NCBI GenBank assembly: GCA_946893605.1
Contig: OX335598.1
Span: 434,001 to 498,000 of the forward strand
DNA: 64,000 nucleotides
Direction: 5' to 3'
DNA from: Candidatus Saccharimonadota bacterium
GTDB lineage: Bacteria > Patescibacteriota > Saccharimonadia > Saccharimonadales > Saccharimonadaceae
The position numbers and the translations under genes are program-made. Of this stretch, positions 1-8,406 are shown piece after piece; within the stretch, counting starts at the first letter, position 1; each line of letters opens with the position of its first letter. Under the pieces are notes generated by a model. The model saw nothing but the letters and a program-made list of their open reading frames with translations, did no database searches and was not told where the DNA came from.

Positions 1-1
1 C

Positions 2-109
2 ATCGTCATTATCCTCATCGTCGCCCCCCCGATCATCGCGAAGGTCGCTGCCGGCGGTCTCGTCGACTTCCTTGTCGCGAAGTATCTGAACAAGAAGGAT
101 GGTGAGTGA
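2..109 (+). CDS. C-terminal end of a small hydrophobic protein (5' end outside window)
   Basis: An open frame entering from the left edge encodes 35 residues: a strongly hydrophobic stretch (VIILIVAPPIIAKVAAGG) followed by a polar tail ending KKDGE and a TGA stop. It looks like the last membrane segment of a small membrane protein. The codons (ATC, GTC, CTC, GGC) and local base composition are clearly GC-richer than the rest of the window. It overlaps the GTG of the next ORF. Family not recognised; holin-like proteins look similar but nothing here proves that. Confidence 0.45.
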   Translation: MVIILIVAPPIIAKVAAGGLVDFLVAKYLNKKDGE

Positions 110-222
110 GTCAAAACTCAGTGGTGTTCCTGGCGGGAGTCATGGCGCTCCCACCGGGATTCATCATTTTCTGGATCGACACGCTCCAACTACCCTTCCC
201 GCTAGAGGATGTTGGCGGTTGA
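106..222 (+). CDS. Tiny hydrophobic ORF, unknown
   Basis: A 38-residue frame starting at GTG, overlapping the stop of the preceding ORF (GTGA arrangement), which suggests translational coupling. It contains one hydrophobic segment (VVFLAGVMALPPGFIIFWI) and ends at TGA. It shares the GC-rich character of the preceding ORF, so both may have come in together. No family recognised; the frame is short enough that it could be chance. Confidence 0.3.
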   Translation: MSQNSVVFLAGVMALPPGFIIFWIDTLQLPFPLEDVGG

Positions 223-250
223 GTCTCTCGACCCATCACAAAGGGCTAAC

Positions 251-312
251 GCCCGCCAATGAGAATAGCTCGCCTTGAGACATTAAGTCTCGGCTTGAGC
301 CTCTTGGCGGGC
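251..312. terminator. Long imperfect hairpin downstream of the GC-rich ORFs
   Basis: GCCCGCCAA (251-259) pairs with TTGGCGGGC (304-312). Inside sit further pairs, GCTC/GAGC and GAGAC (277-281)/GTCTC (287-291), separated by a symmetric internal loop, so the whole element folds as one long stem. It is followed by TATTTTCATGTCTTTTTG. It could act as terminator for the two small ORFs or be the end of a mobile element; sequence alone does not decide. Confidence 0.5.
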
Positions 313-348
313 TATTTTCATGTCTTTTTGCAGAAATTATTCCCCACC

Positions 349-379
349 AAAAAACCGTCCTTATTGGGACGGTTTTTTA
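349..379. terminator. Bidirectional rho-independent terminator
   Basis: AAAAAACCGTCC, loop TTATTG, GGACGGTTTTTT. A 6-bp GC-rich stem is flanked by A and T tracts on both sides, so it can end transcription from the left-edge ORFs and from the minus-strand rpmF-to-KH operon that stops at 462. Confidence 0.85.
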
Positions 380-461
380 GCACAAATAAGGCTCTCAATG
401 GTTTCCCATTGTCTCGCATAGAGCTGTTCTCGCATAATGTCTGTGCTTGAACTGGTTTTAA

Positions 462-851
462 TTATATATCAAGATCGTCGAGTTCTGCAAGCTCTTTTCT
501 GGTGTTTTCTGCGTAAGATGATTCATTTTCCACAGTTTTATCTGTTGAGTTATCCACAGAAGCATGATCATTATAGCTATTGCTCTCACGCTCACCAGAA
601 AAACCATCATTGTTAACGATCTTCAAGTTATATCGAGCGTCATTCTTTGCGCCCAAAGCTCGCAGAAGTGTACGCAAACTCTGTGCCGTACTGCCGCGCT
701 TACCAATAACTCGACCCAAATCTGCTGGATTAACTGTCAATGTTAGTAAAACGCCCTTTTCATCAATTGTTCGATCTACTACAACATCTTCTGGATGTCC
801 AACCAACGCCTTTACAGTATATTCTACAAACTGCTGATCTATTGTTGACAT
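462..851 (-). CDS. khpA: KH-domain RNA-binding protein (KhpA-like)
   Basis: A 129-residue protein. The first ~80 residues match the small bacterial KH protein KhpA, with the RNA-contacting GxxG loop as GKRG (residues 50-53) in the context VIGKRGSTAQSLRTLL. KhpA proteins bind RNA, often with a KhpB/Jag partner, and affect cell division and envelope genes. From ~85 on there is an acidic, Asn/Ser-rich tail that is longer than in typical KhpA (75-80 aa) and probably disordered. The start is the ATG preceded by AGGAGG; a longer frame to 914 has no SD. It is the last gene of the rpmF-nusB-NUDIX-rnc operon. Confidence 0.85.
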   Translation of the reverse strand: MSTIDQQFVEYTVKALVGHPEDVVVDRTIDEKGVLLTLTVNPADLGRVIGKRGSTAQSLRTLLRALGAKNDARYNLKIVNNDGFSGERESNSYNDHASVDNSTDKTVENESSYAENTRKELAELDDLDI

Positions 852-921
852 TCTGCCCCTCCTCCTGGAATTAAACTGTATTTTCATTATACACGAGCAG
901 TTTACGCCGTGCAAACTTTAA

Positions 922-1638
922 TTATTTCTCGCCAGATTCTTTATATTTAGCAATTGCAGCACGAGCAGCTTGCTGTTGAGCAACTTGCTTAGATGGACCA
1001 ATGCCTCGCCCCATCATATTATCGCCAACAAAAACCCCAAGGGTAAAGACCTTATCATGATCTGGACCTTCTTCGCTCAGGACTTTATATATTGGCGTTT
1101 GATTGTCAACTCGCTGAGAAATCTCCTGCAAATATGACTTCGGATCACGCCAACTGCCCGACTCTAAAATTCCATCCAACTTAACAATTATATGCTTGTG
1201 AATAAAATCGCGAGCATCGTCAAAGCCACGCTCCAAATAAATAGCGCCGATTACCGCCTCAAACGCATTAGCTAAAATCTGTAAATGTGCTCGCTCCGAG
1301 CCGTTCTTCTCACCCTTTGACATGCGAATCAGCGGACCATAGCCCAACTTATCGCCAGCATCGCCAATACTTTCTGTTCGCACCAAAGCTGCCCGCCAAG
1401 CAGTCAAAATTCCCTCTGGCTCAGAAAAATGCGTAAACAAATATTCTGTTACCGCCAATTCCAAAACCGCATCGCCTAAGAATTCCAAGCGCTCATTGTG
1501 GTGATGAACGGATTTTCGATGCTCATTCACATAACTACGATGAGTCAAAGCTGTAATCAGCAAATCCAAATTCGTAAATTCAAAACCTAATTTTTCGCGC
1601 GCAAAATCTTGATATGGCGCAGTGTTCATTCCGTTCAT
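922..1638 (-). CDS. rnc: Ribonuclease III
   Basis: This 238-residue protein should cleave double-stranded RNA in rRNA precursors and structured mRNAs. The RNase III signature ERLEFLGDAVLE is at residues 49-60, carrying catalytic acidic residues, and a second metal-binding Glu lies in NAFEAVIGAIYLE (~125-138). A C-terminal dsRNA-binding domain starts near DPKSYLQEISQ (~165) and includes the basic GPSKQVAQQQAARAA helix. The first ATG follows the NUDIX stop TAA with no gap, with an AGGAG 8 nt upstream; a second ATG three codons in is less well spaced. It is of normal family length. Confidence 0.96.
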   Translation of the reverse strand: MNGMNTAPYQDFAREKLGFEFTNLDLLITALTHRSYVNEHRKSVHHHNERLEFLGDAVLELAVTEYLFTHFSEPEGILTAWRAALVRTESIGDAGDKLGYGPLIRMSKGEKNGSERAHLQILANAFEAVIGAIYLERGFDDARDFIHKHIIVKLDGILESGSWRDPKSYLQEISQRVDNQTPIYKVLSEEGPDHDKVFTLGVFVGDNMMGRGIGPSKQVAQQQAARAAIAKYKESGEK

Positions 1639-2136
1639 TTATAAATTCTCCTGTCTAATTCGTTTCATCGCCAAAAGAATCAGCTTGCCAATATCTTCAT
1701 ATTCAACTTCATCCAGCGCCTCATGAAAACTAAACCATTTAAGACCATTCATCCACTCTTCCTTTTGGAGTTTCTCATTAGGATCCAACGCCTTAACTAG
1801 ATAAACTTGCGTCGTCATCAATACCAATTTATCGATTCGACGATAACGAAAATTCACCTTGCCTAGCCAGCCGTGCAGCTCAATTTTCTTCAGTCCAGTT
1901 TCCTCACCGATTTCCCTACGAGCCGTCACTTGAGCTGTTTCACCTGGCTCAATGTGCCCTTTTGGAATTGTCCAGCGGTCGCGAGCGTCTTGATATAGCA
2001 AAAATTCCGCCTCGCCCTTTTTATTACGACGAAAAATCACGCCACCAGCAGTTGGCTCGCGTACAATTTCCTGGATCAATGGCTTCTTGCTGCCACTAAA
2101 ATATTTTTTTATCTTATCAAAGTTGCTTGTTCTCAC
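1639..2136 (-). CDS. NUDIX hydrolase (Ap4A/nucleotide type)
   Basis: The 165-residue protein carries a complete Nudix box GX5EX7REUXEEXGU at residues 60-82 (GHIEPGETAQ to EEXGL), which binds the divalent metal and diphosphate. The preceding RWTIPKGHIEPGE resembles Ap4A and nucleoside polyphosphate pyrophosphohydrolases; the exact substrate cannot be told. I choose the GTG at 2136 because GGAGGAG lies 7 nt upstream, inside the end of nusB, giving a 20-nt overlap with nusB and coupled translation. The longer ATG frame to 2184 lies deeper in nusB and has no SD. Confidence 0.88.
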   Translation of the reverse strand: MRTSNFDKIKKYFSGSKKPLIQEIVREPTAGGVIFRRNKKGEAEFLLYQDARDRWTIPKGHIEPGETAQVTARREIGEETGLKKIELHGWLGKVNFRYRRIDKLVLMTTQVYLVKALDPNEKLQKEEWMNGLKWFSFHEALDEVEYEDIGKLILLAMKRIRQENL

Positions 2137-2575
2137 TGTCGGACTCCTCCACGAGAGTACGGAGTGCCGTGCCAAGCACGCCATTCACAAACTTACCCGA
2201 GTTATCCGAACCGAACGCTTTCGCTAATTCTACCGCTTCGTTAATCACCACTTTCGGCGGAACGGTATCTGCACAATATAGCAATTCATATAAACCAATT
2301 CTAAGTACCGCCCGATCAATTCGCGGCAACTGACTAATAGGCCATTCTGGCGCCAATGGTTGCAATTTCTCGTCCAATCGACTCTGCGTCGAAAGTACGC
2401 CGCTGATCAAATTATCGATAAATTCAATATCGTCAACTGATGATTTATATTCAGCCAAATTACGCTTTAAAATAGTCTTATAATCAACATCGCTATCACC
2501 AACCTCTTTGCGAAATTCATGTTCATAAAGTGTTTGCAGTGCGACAATTCGTCCCAAATGACGGTTTGATGCCAT
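2117..2575 (-). CDS. nusB: Transcription antitermination factor NusB
   Basis: At 152 residues this is standard NusB length and all-helical. It begins MASNRHLGRIVALQTLYEHEF and ends with the typical ELLYCADTVPPKVVINEAVELAKAFG then GKFVNGVLGTALR block. NusB binds boxA RNA with S10 (NusE) in rRNA antitermination. It lies just downstream of rpmF, with a weak SD (CAGGA, 9 nt from ATG), and its 3' end contains the SD and start of the NUDIX gene. Confidence 0.95.
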   Translation of the reverse strand: MASNRHLGRIVALQTLYEHEFRKEVGDSDVDYKTILKRNLAEYKSSVDDIEFIDNLISGVLSTQSRLDEKLQPLAPEWPISQLPRIDRAVLRIGLYELLYCADTVPPKVVINEAVELAKAFGSDNSGKFVNGVLGTALRTLVEESDSENKQL

Positions 2576-2599
2576 TATTAAGCGTCCTGTTCGTAATTA

Positions 2600-2746
2600 T
2601 TATTTTGTTGTTTTACCAGTTTCACGCTTGGTTGTCTTCACCTTAACTGGTGAAGTTGCGTTAACACGACGTGCCAATTTTAATACCAAGTGGCTGCGAC
2701 GAAGACCAGTTTTACGTGGGCTACTCTGTTTCTTAGGTTGTGCCAT
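2600..2746 (-). CDS. rpmF: 50S ribosomal protein L32
   Basis: A 48-residue basic protein beginning MAQPKKQSSPRKTGLRRSHL, the classic L32 N-terminus. It lacks the zinc-ribbon cysteines found in some L32 proteins and is slightly shorter than usual, ending GKTTK. The SD is GAGGAG and a canonical promoter lies upstream (TTGAGA-N17-TATAAT). It heads the operon with nusB, the NUDIX gene, rnc and the KH-protein gene. Confidence 0.9.
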   Translation of the reverse strand: MAQPKKQSSPRKTGLRRSHLVLKLARRVNATSPVKVKTTKRETGKTTK

Positions 2747-2788
2747 AATTTATTCTCCTCTTTTAGGTTGTCATAAAACTTACGTACC

Positions 2789-2817
2789 ATTATACCTTTT
2801 TTATTGGACAATCTCAA
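2789..2817 (-). promoter_or_regulatory. rpmF operon promoter
   Basis: TTGAGA and TATAAT are separated by exactly 17 nt on the minus strand. The predicted start lies ~36 nt before the rpmF ATG, leaving a leader with an SD. It is divergent from the promoter at 2846. Confidence 0.8.
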
Positions 2818-2845
2818 GAGCTTGTCTGCAAATTAGATAATAATA

Positions 2846-2874
2846 TTGACTTTTTATGTCGTTTATGGTAATAT
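2846..2874 (+). promoter_or_regulatory. Promoter giving a leaderless mRNA
   Basis: TTGACT, 17-nt spacer, TAATAT, then 7 nt to the ATG at 2882. The transcript would begin at or one base before the start codon; there is no SD. Confidence 0.75.
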
Positions 2875-2881
2875 ACAAGAC

Positions 2882-3388
2882 ATGAGTAAAGAACTATCAC
2901 AAAATATAGTAGAATCTAAAAATAAAACAACGACAACAGAATCTCCTAAAAAGTTAGGAAGGATAGCTCTGGCCCTCTCCCTAATAGCTGGCGGCACTCT
3001 CGTGTATGCAGCAAGACAAGCCAATATGCCCGAGCAAAAGCCTAGTGCGCAAGAAGAGATCGCTCGGTTTGTAGATGACTACAGAGAAGGAACGGCAGAC
3101 TTGCCTGATGATGCAGTAGTGGAGACGTTCACTATAGAAGAAGGCGGAAATATAGTTAACGAAACCACCAAACTAGCCAAGGAGAACAACTTCAGCCAAG
3201 ACGAAATGAATCATCTAGGCGAAGGTGTTCTAGCAAGTGCACAAGCAGTATACGGCTTCAATAAAGAACAAGGAGAAGAGCCTTCATCGTCAGCGAAAGT
3301 GCGGGCGGGCGATCAAGTCAAGGCTGTCGTTGGAGACGCAAATGGAGACGGCATACGAGACGTAGTAGTAGTAGAGGTGGAACGCTAA
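2882..3388 (+). CDS. Membrane-anchored protein with a calcium-loop-like C-terminus
   Basis: A 168-residue protein with a short cytoplasmic Lys-rich N-terminus, one transmembrane helix (IALALSLIAGGTLVYAA, ~residues 37-53) and an acidic extracellular part. Near the end, DANGDGIRD resembles a Dx[DN]xDG calcium-binding loop of the EF-hand/dockerin kind. Function unknown. The ATG at 2882 is chosen over the upstream ATG at 2846 because the promoter occupies 2846-2874. It stands alone, divergent from the rpmF operon and convergent with leuS (7-bp gap). Confidence 0.7.
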   Translation: MSKELSQNIVESKNKTTTTESPKKLGRIALALSLIAGGTLVYAARQANMPEQKPSAQEEIARFVDDYREGTADLPDDAVVETFTIEEGGNIVNETTKLAKENNFSQDEMNHLGEGVLASAQAVYGFNKEQGEEPSSSAKVRAGDQVKAVVGDANGDGIRDVVVVEVER

Positions 3389-3394
3389 GTCAAC

Positions 3395-5896
3395 TTAGCT
3401 AACAATATTCACCAACTTACTTGGAACATAAACCATCTTTTTAGGTGGTTTATTGTTTGTAAACTTTTGGACGTTTTCGTCAGCCAGAGCCGCCGCTTCA
3501 ACACTCTGCTCGTCCATATCACTCGGCAGTTCAAGTTTCGCACGAAGCTTGCCGTTCACTTGAACTATAATAGTCACCGTATCGCTCTTTAGATATTCTT
3601 CGTCCCACTTCGGCCAGTGACCAACGTGAACCGTATCATCATGACCCATTTCACGCCACAATTCCTCTGTGATATGCGGAGCAAAAGGCGCCAAAATCTG
3701 GATCAAACTTTCTAACGCAAATCGCCACTCGTCCGACATGTCAATTCCATGCGACTCTTTTATCTTATACAGACCATTGACCATTTCCATCATCGAAGCC
3801 ACGGCTGTATTAAACTTCTCATCTTCAATATCGCGAGTAACTTTTTTAATCGTCAAATGAGTTAACCGCAATAATTCTTGGGTTGTTTTTTCATTCGCGC
3901 CAAGAGAGTCGTTTGGATTCCTATCAACGAACTCCTGAACCAAGTTCCATGCTCGATTTAAGAACCTGTAAGTTCCCGGAACGCCACGAGGATCCCATGG
4001 TGCGTCCATGTCATAAGGCGCGATGAACATTTCGTAAACTCGCAACGCGTCGGCACCATATCCGCTGTCCATAATCTCCATTGGATCAATGACATTGCCC
4101 TTAGACTTGGACATTTTCTGACCGTCTGGCGCCATAATGTATGCATTGTACATCATTCGCTTAAAAGGTTCTGGAGTCGGAACGAGACCGAGCTTATGGA
4201 AAAATCGCATCCAAAAACGACTGTATAGCAAGTGAGCCACGGCGTGATCGGCGCCATTGTAATAATCAATCGGCATCCAATGGTTAATTCTCTCAGGATT
4301 CCACGCTTCATTATCATTGTGCGGGTCGAGATATCGCAAGAAATACCAGCTAGAACAAGCATAGCCATCCAAAGTATCGGTCTCGCGTCGACCTTCTACC
4401 CAATTATCGCCATCAGGCTTGTTTTCTGTAATCGGCACAGTTTTTCCAGTTTCAACATCCACCCAGACTCGCACCCAATCATCAACTTGGGCCAAAACAG
4501 AAGTATTCCCGCCCGTTGGCTTAAAGTTCTCCACCTCTGGTAAAATCACCGGCAAGCACTCATCAGCCACGGCAATTGGCGCGCGGCCATCAACATGAAC
4601 AATTGGAATCGGAGCGCCCCAATAGCGCTGACGAGAAATCAACCAATCGCGCATTTTATACGTGGTTTTGCTTCGTCCGGAATTCTGCTGCTCCAGCCAC
4701 GCAACAATTTGCTCACGGGCATCCTCACTCCTGGTCCCGTTAAATTGTCCGGAATTTATCAACTCACCCTCACCAGAATAACAGCCAACATCGGCCGAAT
4801 GCTCAGGCTTATCAATAACTTGGATAATCGGTAAGTCAAACTTCTCAGCAAACGCAAAATCGCGCTCGTCGTGCGCTGGCACAGCCATGACTGCGCCGGT
4901 TCCATAGCCGCCCAAAACATAATCCGCCACCCAGATCGGCAATTTTTGACCATTAACTGGGTTTATGACATAACTGCCGGTAAATACGCCTGTTTTCTCT
5001 TTATTCTCTTGACGTTCAACATCAGATTTTTGTTGCGAAGCTTGGACATACACTTCAACCTTTTCGCGCGTATCAGAATTGACCAACTGAGGAATCAGAG
5101 GATGCTCCGGCGCCAAAGCTACATACGTCGCGCCAAATAACGTGTCAGGACGAGTTGTGAAAACTGTAATCTTGTAATCTTGACCACTAACCGCAAACTC
5201 AACTTCCGCGCCAGCTGATCGACCGATCCAATTCTTCTGCATGGTTTTAACCATTTCCGTCCAATCAAGCGCATCGGTTGCCTCTAAAATTTCATCTGCA
5301 TACGCCGTAATTCGGAAAAACCACTGCTTGAGATTTCGCTTGGTTACAGGATTGCCGCAGCGCCAACATTTGCCACCTTCAACCTGTTCGTTAGCAAGCA
5401 CCGTGTTATCAGTTTCGCACCACCATTGCGGCTGCTCTTTTTGATATGCCAAATCGTGCTTATACAATTGTGTAAAAATCCACTGAGTCCATTTGTAATA
5501 CTCTGGATCAGCTGTAGAAATTTCTTTTGTCCAATCATAACTAAACCCAAGTTGCTTCAATTGCTCCTTAAAATGAACTTTTGCCTCATCATGCGCTACA
5601 CGCGGCGTTTTTCCGACTTTAATAGCGTAATTTTCAACCGGCAGACCAAAGCTGTCCCAGCCGATTGGATGATAGACATTATAGCCCTGCTGACGCTTAA
5701 ATCGTGCCTTGATGTCGGCAAATTGAAAAGTACGACCGTGACCAATGTGAATTCCCGCCCCTGTAATCCCCGGAAGCATGCTCAAACTGTAATATTTCGG
5801 TCGGGTCGTGTCATTAAAATCAACCGCGTAAGTGCCGTCAGCCTCCCATTTGTTTTGCCATTTTTGTTCAATTTCTGTCGGATTATAGCGTCTCAT
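3395..5896 (-). CDS. leuS: Leucyl-tRNA synthetase
   Basis: This 833-residue class I synthetase charges tRNA-Leu. Visible motifs are HIGH at ~50-53 in AGIHIGHGRTF, a zinc-knuckle-like CETDN/CWRC region, the editing insertion with TTRPDTLFGATYVA, and KMSKSKGNVID at ~residue 600, followed by the anticodon-binding and C-terminal domains ending in the characteristic VYVPSKLVNIV. Length is normal. It is uninterrupted, unlike alaS and metG in this window. Its own extended -10 lies 7 nt before the ATG with no SD, so a leaderless message is expected. Confidence 0.97.
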   Translation of the reverse strand: MRRYNPTEIEQKWQNKWEADGTYAVDFNDTTRPKYYSLSMLPGITGAGIHIGHGRTFQFADIKARFKRQQGYNVYHPIGWDSFGLPVENYAIKVGKTPRVAHDEAKVHFKEQLKQLGFSYDWTKEISTADPEYYKWTQWIFTQLYKHDLAYQKEQPQWWCETDNTVLANEQVEGGKCWRCGNPVTKRNLKQWFFRITAYADEILEATDALDWTEMVKTMQKNWIGRSAGAEVEFAVSGQDYKITVFTTRPDTLFGATYVALAPEHPLIPQLVNSDTREKVEVYVQASQQKSDVERQENKEKTGVFTGSYVINPVNGQKLPIWVADYVLGGYGTGAVMAVPAHDERDFAFAEKFDLPIIQVIDKPEHSADVGCYSGEGELINSGQFNGTRSEDAREQIVAWLEQQNSGRSKTTYKMRDWLISRQRYWGAPIPIVHVDGRAPIAVADECLPVILPEVENFKPTGGNTSVLAQVDDWVRVWVDVETGKTVPITENKPDGDNWVEGRRETDTLDGYACSSWYFLRYLDPHNDNEAWNPERINHWMPIDYYNGADHAVAHLLYSRFWMRFFHKLGLVPTPEPFKRMMYNAYIMAPDGQKMSKSKGNVIDPMEIMDSGYGADALRVYEMFIAPYDMDAPWDPRGVPGTYRFLNRAWNLVQEFVDRNPNDSLGANEKTTQELLRLTHLTIKKVTRDIEDEKFNTAVASMMEMVNGLYKIKESHGIDMSDEWRFALESLIQILAPFAPHITEELWREMGHDDTVHVGHWPKWDEEYLKSDTVTIIVQVNGKLRAKLELPSDMDEQSVEAAALADENVQKFTNNKPPKKMVYVPSKLVNIVS

Positions 5897-5903
5897 ATCT
5901 GTA

Positions 5904-5912
5904 ATTATAGCA
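5904..5912 (-). promoter_or_regulatory. Extended -10 of leuS
   Basis: TGCTATAAT on the minus strand, 7 nt before the leuS ATG. Its TG element follows directly from the tail of the upstream terminator. Confidence 0.75.
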
Positions 5913-5943
5913 AATAATCCCGCTCATTACGAACGGGATTATT
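5913..5943 (-). terminator. Terminator abutting the leuS promoter
   Basis: AATAATCCCG / CGGGATTATT form a 10-bp stem downstream of the 5962-7050 gene. The 3' arm runs into TTTGCTATAAT, so terminator and next promoter are merged. Confidence 0.75.
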
Positions 5944-5961
5944 ATTAGGCAATTAAGCTAT

Positions 5962-7050
5962 TTACCTAGTCGAGGTTGATGACAATCCGCTCGAATACCC
6001 TTCCATAAAACCTTCTACAAATTCTTTCAAGCTTTCAGCACTCGAAGGAACCTTGATTTCTTCAGATTTATTCACATTGATGTCAAATGAAATTTCTACA
6101 GAAGCCTTCTTATCATTACCCTTAAGCTCTACAGCCTTCAGTTCATGAGATGACCTATCAACCCACACTTTCAATGAAGATTCGTCAATAGACATCGATT
6201 CGTCATTGCTATCGTAGCCATTCGATTTTCCACACTTACTGAGCGCCTTACCGACCGATGAATTCTTAAACTCTTCATCAAATTTTGACGAATTAGATTT
6301 ATTATTACCTTGCAATTCAAAGCCGCGTCCGCCGTTACGATCACTAATCTTTGAATCTTTTATTGTGAAGGAACTATTCTTTTGATAAATCTGAGCCAAT
6401 TCCTTACGCGCACTTTCGTCACTTTGAATTTTCTTCAGAGCGTTAATTCCACACTTGTATTCGCTACCGATTTCATCTGGAGAAATCTTCATCCACGTGT
6501 CGCTCATTTTATCTATCTCAGAGCTCATCTTCTCCAATGCCTGATCGCGGTAAGTTTCTATTTGAGATCTTGATAGGTTTCCGCCAGACGAAGACTCCAT
6601 AACTATCTCAAGCAAAGTACCATACAAATCCTTAAAGTTATTTATCTTCACATATATCGTTCCGTCACTATCAAGAACCGCATCACCCTTAAGAGGGATA
6701 TTTTTCTCAACTCCCTTAACATTAAGCTTAGCGTCAATACTAGCCTTTGACTTTCCCGACTCAGTAGCAGTCTTTACGTTTAGTTCTATTTTTCCTTGGT
6801 CGCGCATGTCAATAACCACCTTACCGTCGGCAGTCATCTTCTTTGCCATAATAGCATTAGACACAGCGTCCGTAACCATCTTTTCTGGATTCTGCCACCA
6901 CAAGAAATAAACTAACACAGCAGAAATAATAGCAATAAGAGCTACAACTCCCAGCACTATGCCAATTATCAATCCCGTTTTCTTCTTTTTTGGCTGCATC
7001 AGCATGCCGTTATATTGCGGCTGCGGTGCAGGTTGATTACCCTGATCCAT
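5962..7050 (-). CDS. Single-pass membrane protein with large extracellular domain
   Basis: A 362-residue protein: proline/glutamine-rich cytoplasmic start, a KKKK stop-transfer, one transmembrane helix (IIGIVLGVVALIAIISAVLV, ~28-48) ending FLWW, and then ~310 residues outside. The outer part has alternating Ser/Lys-rich strands and reads like an LprG/DUF6612-style lipid- or stress-binding fold (conserved DGTIYVKI, SSHELKAVELKG), but there is no lipobox. Function unknown. The SD is AAGGGGGAG just before the ATG. Confidence 0.7.
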   Translation of the reverse strand: MDQGNQPAPQPQYNGMLMQPKKKKTGLIIGIVLGVVALIAIISAVLVYFLWWQNPEKMVTDAVSNAIMAKKMTADGKVVIDMRDQGKIELNVKTATESGKSKASIDAKLNVKGVEKNIPLKGDAVLDSDGTIYVKINNFKDLYGTLLEIVMESSSGGNLSRSQIETYRDQALEKMSSEIDKMSDTWMKISPDEIGSEYKCGINALKKIQSDESARKELAQIYQKNSSFTIKDSKISDRNGGRGFELQGNNKSNSSKFDEEFKNSSVGKALSKCGKSNGYDSNDESMSIDESSLKVWVDRSSHELKAVELKGNDKKASVEISFDINVNKSEEIKVPSSAESLKEFVEGFMEGYSSGLSSTSTR

Positions 7051-7091
7051 ACTCCCCCTTGTTTTATATAACTTGAATTTAATATATCACA

Positions 7092-8377
7092 TCAATCTTT
7101 AAATTGTGAGAAAAATTGGTTTTTCCTAGCAATCCACTCCGGCGTTTGCCTGACTAAGTATTTATCGTCCTCAGTGCTATGAAGGTTGATTTTTATAGAT
7201 TCCTCTAGCCATACACCGCCGCTTGAACCCTTAAACAGAGCAACGCCTTCAGATTTCAATTTGTCGCGCACGAAAGACCCAGCCTCGATGGCATTCTTAC
7301 ATTCCTTCACCTGGCAACCTCTTTGGCGTGCAGCTGGCGCTAAATATTGATTAGCTTTCTCACCAACCGTCACAACCCAATCCAACAAATCCGGGCTACA
7401 ATGAGAACCAAGTTCGGCGTGAGCTTGCTCGAAAATTCCCTTTAAGCCATTCATATTGCCAAGTACAGCAATTCGCTGCGGAGTCTCAATTCGATACAAA
7501 GACTGCAAAGCAGCCAAAGCAGTCAACGGCGTCGAACTATAGCTATCATCAATCAGCCAAGTATTATCCGCGCCCTTCAGCAAATTCATCCTGCCAGGCA
7601 GTGGACGCAAATTCTCTATACCTTTTTTATATTCTCCTCAGTTTCACCAAACGCATACCCAATAGCTGCCGCCACGATTGCTGGACGAATATTATGCTCG
7701 CCAATTAGCTTAACATTGACTTCTAATCCATTAGGATTTTCTGGCGACACAATAAAGCCATGATGTCCGTCTTTCAGGGAAAAATTACGATCGTCAAAAT
7801 TATACTCCGCCACGGGATCACTTCCGTAAGTAGTGATATTAGGATTTGTCAAAACTAGCAAAACGCCCGTCGATGTCATCACGATTTATCATCGCCATTC
7901 GCGAGAAATTCGCCAGCGAAATCATCTCATTCGCCACTTCCTCCAAAGAATATTCAACCTGCATTCGACCATTCGTCACAGAAGTTACAACCGTAATATC
8001 CGGCACAACATAGTCCTTAAACCAGTCGTTATAGCCAAGTTCCTTTGGATTAAATTCCTGAACAATTACCTGAACTTCCGGTTTTTCGGCCTTAATTCTC
8101 TTCTTTACGGCGCGCATCACTTTCCACCATTTGAACAAGCCTTTTTCAGGCATTTTCACACCCATCATCTGAAGGAAAACGTCAGCTTTCGTCTTCGGCT
8201 CTTCATTACGAAGCTGAATATCAAATTGTTGCGCCAAAACCGTACCGATAGCTATTTTTGCGCTAGCCTTTCCAGCGCTACCAGTTATCGCCACAAGCTT
8301 CACATCTGGATGAACAGCAAAAAATTCTCGCACTAATTTTGCTAGTTTTTCTTCCCTTTTTTTGAAACAGTAACCAT
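7092..8377 (-). CDS. murF: MurF-like Mur ligase, interrupted by frameshifts
   Basis: Mur-ligase family, most like UDP-MurNAc-tripeptide:D-Ala-D-Ala ligase. The parts in order are a P-loop variant ITGSAGKASAK (the usual GKTT is GKAS), a central domain with TSVTNGRM and MINRDDIDGRFAS, HNIRPAIVAAAIGYAFG, and a C-terminal domain with LRPLPGRMNLLKG and LIDDSYSSTP. Single-base slips split the frame near 8360 (A run), 7850 (T run) and 7620 (A run). Restoring one base at each site gives a continuous protein of ~428 aa. The start at 8377 is set by a leaderless-type promoter. These could be sequencing errors or real decay; the altered P-loop deserves a check. Confidence 0.75.
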
Positions 8378-8383
8378 AACTAT

Positions 8384-8392
8384 ATCATACCA
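8384..8392 (-). promoter_or_regulatory. Extended -10 of the murF-like gene
   Basis: TGGTATGAT with a 6-nt gap to the ATG at 8377, placing the A of ATG at +1. Confidence 0.6.
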
Positions 8393-8406
8393 TAAGCACT
8401 ATAGAA

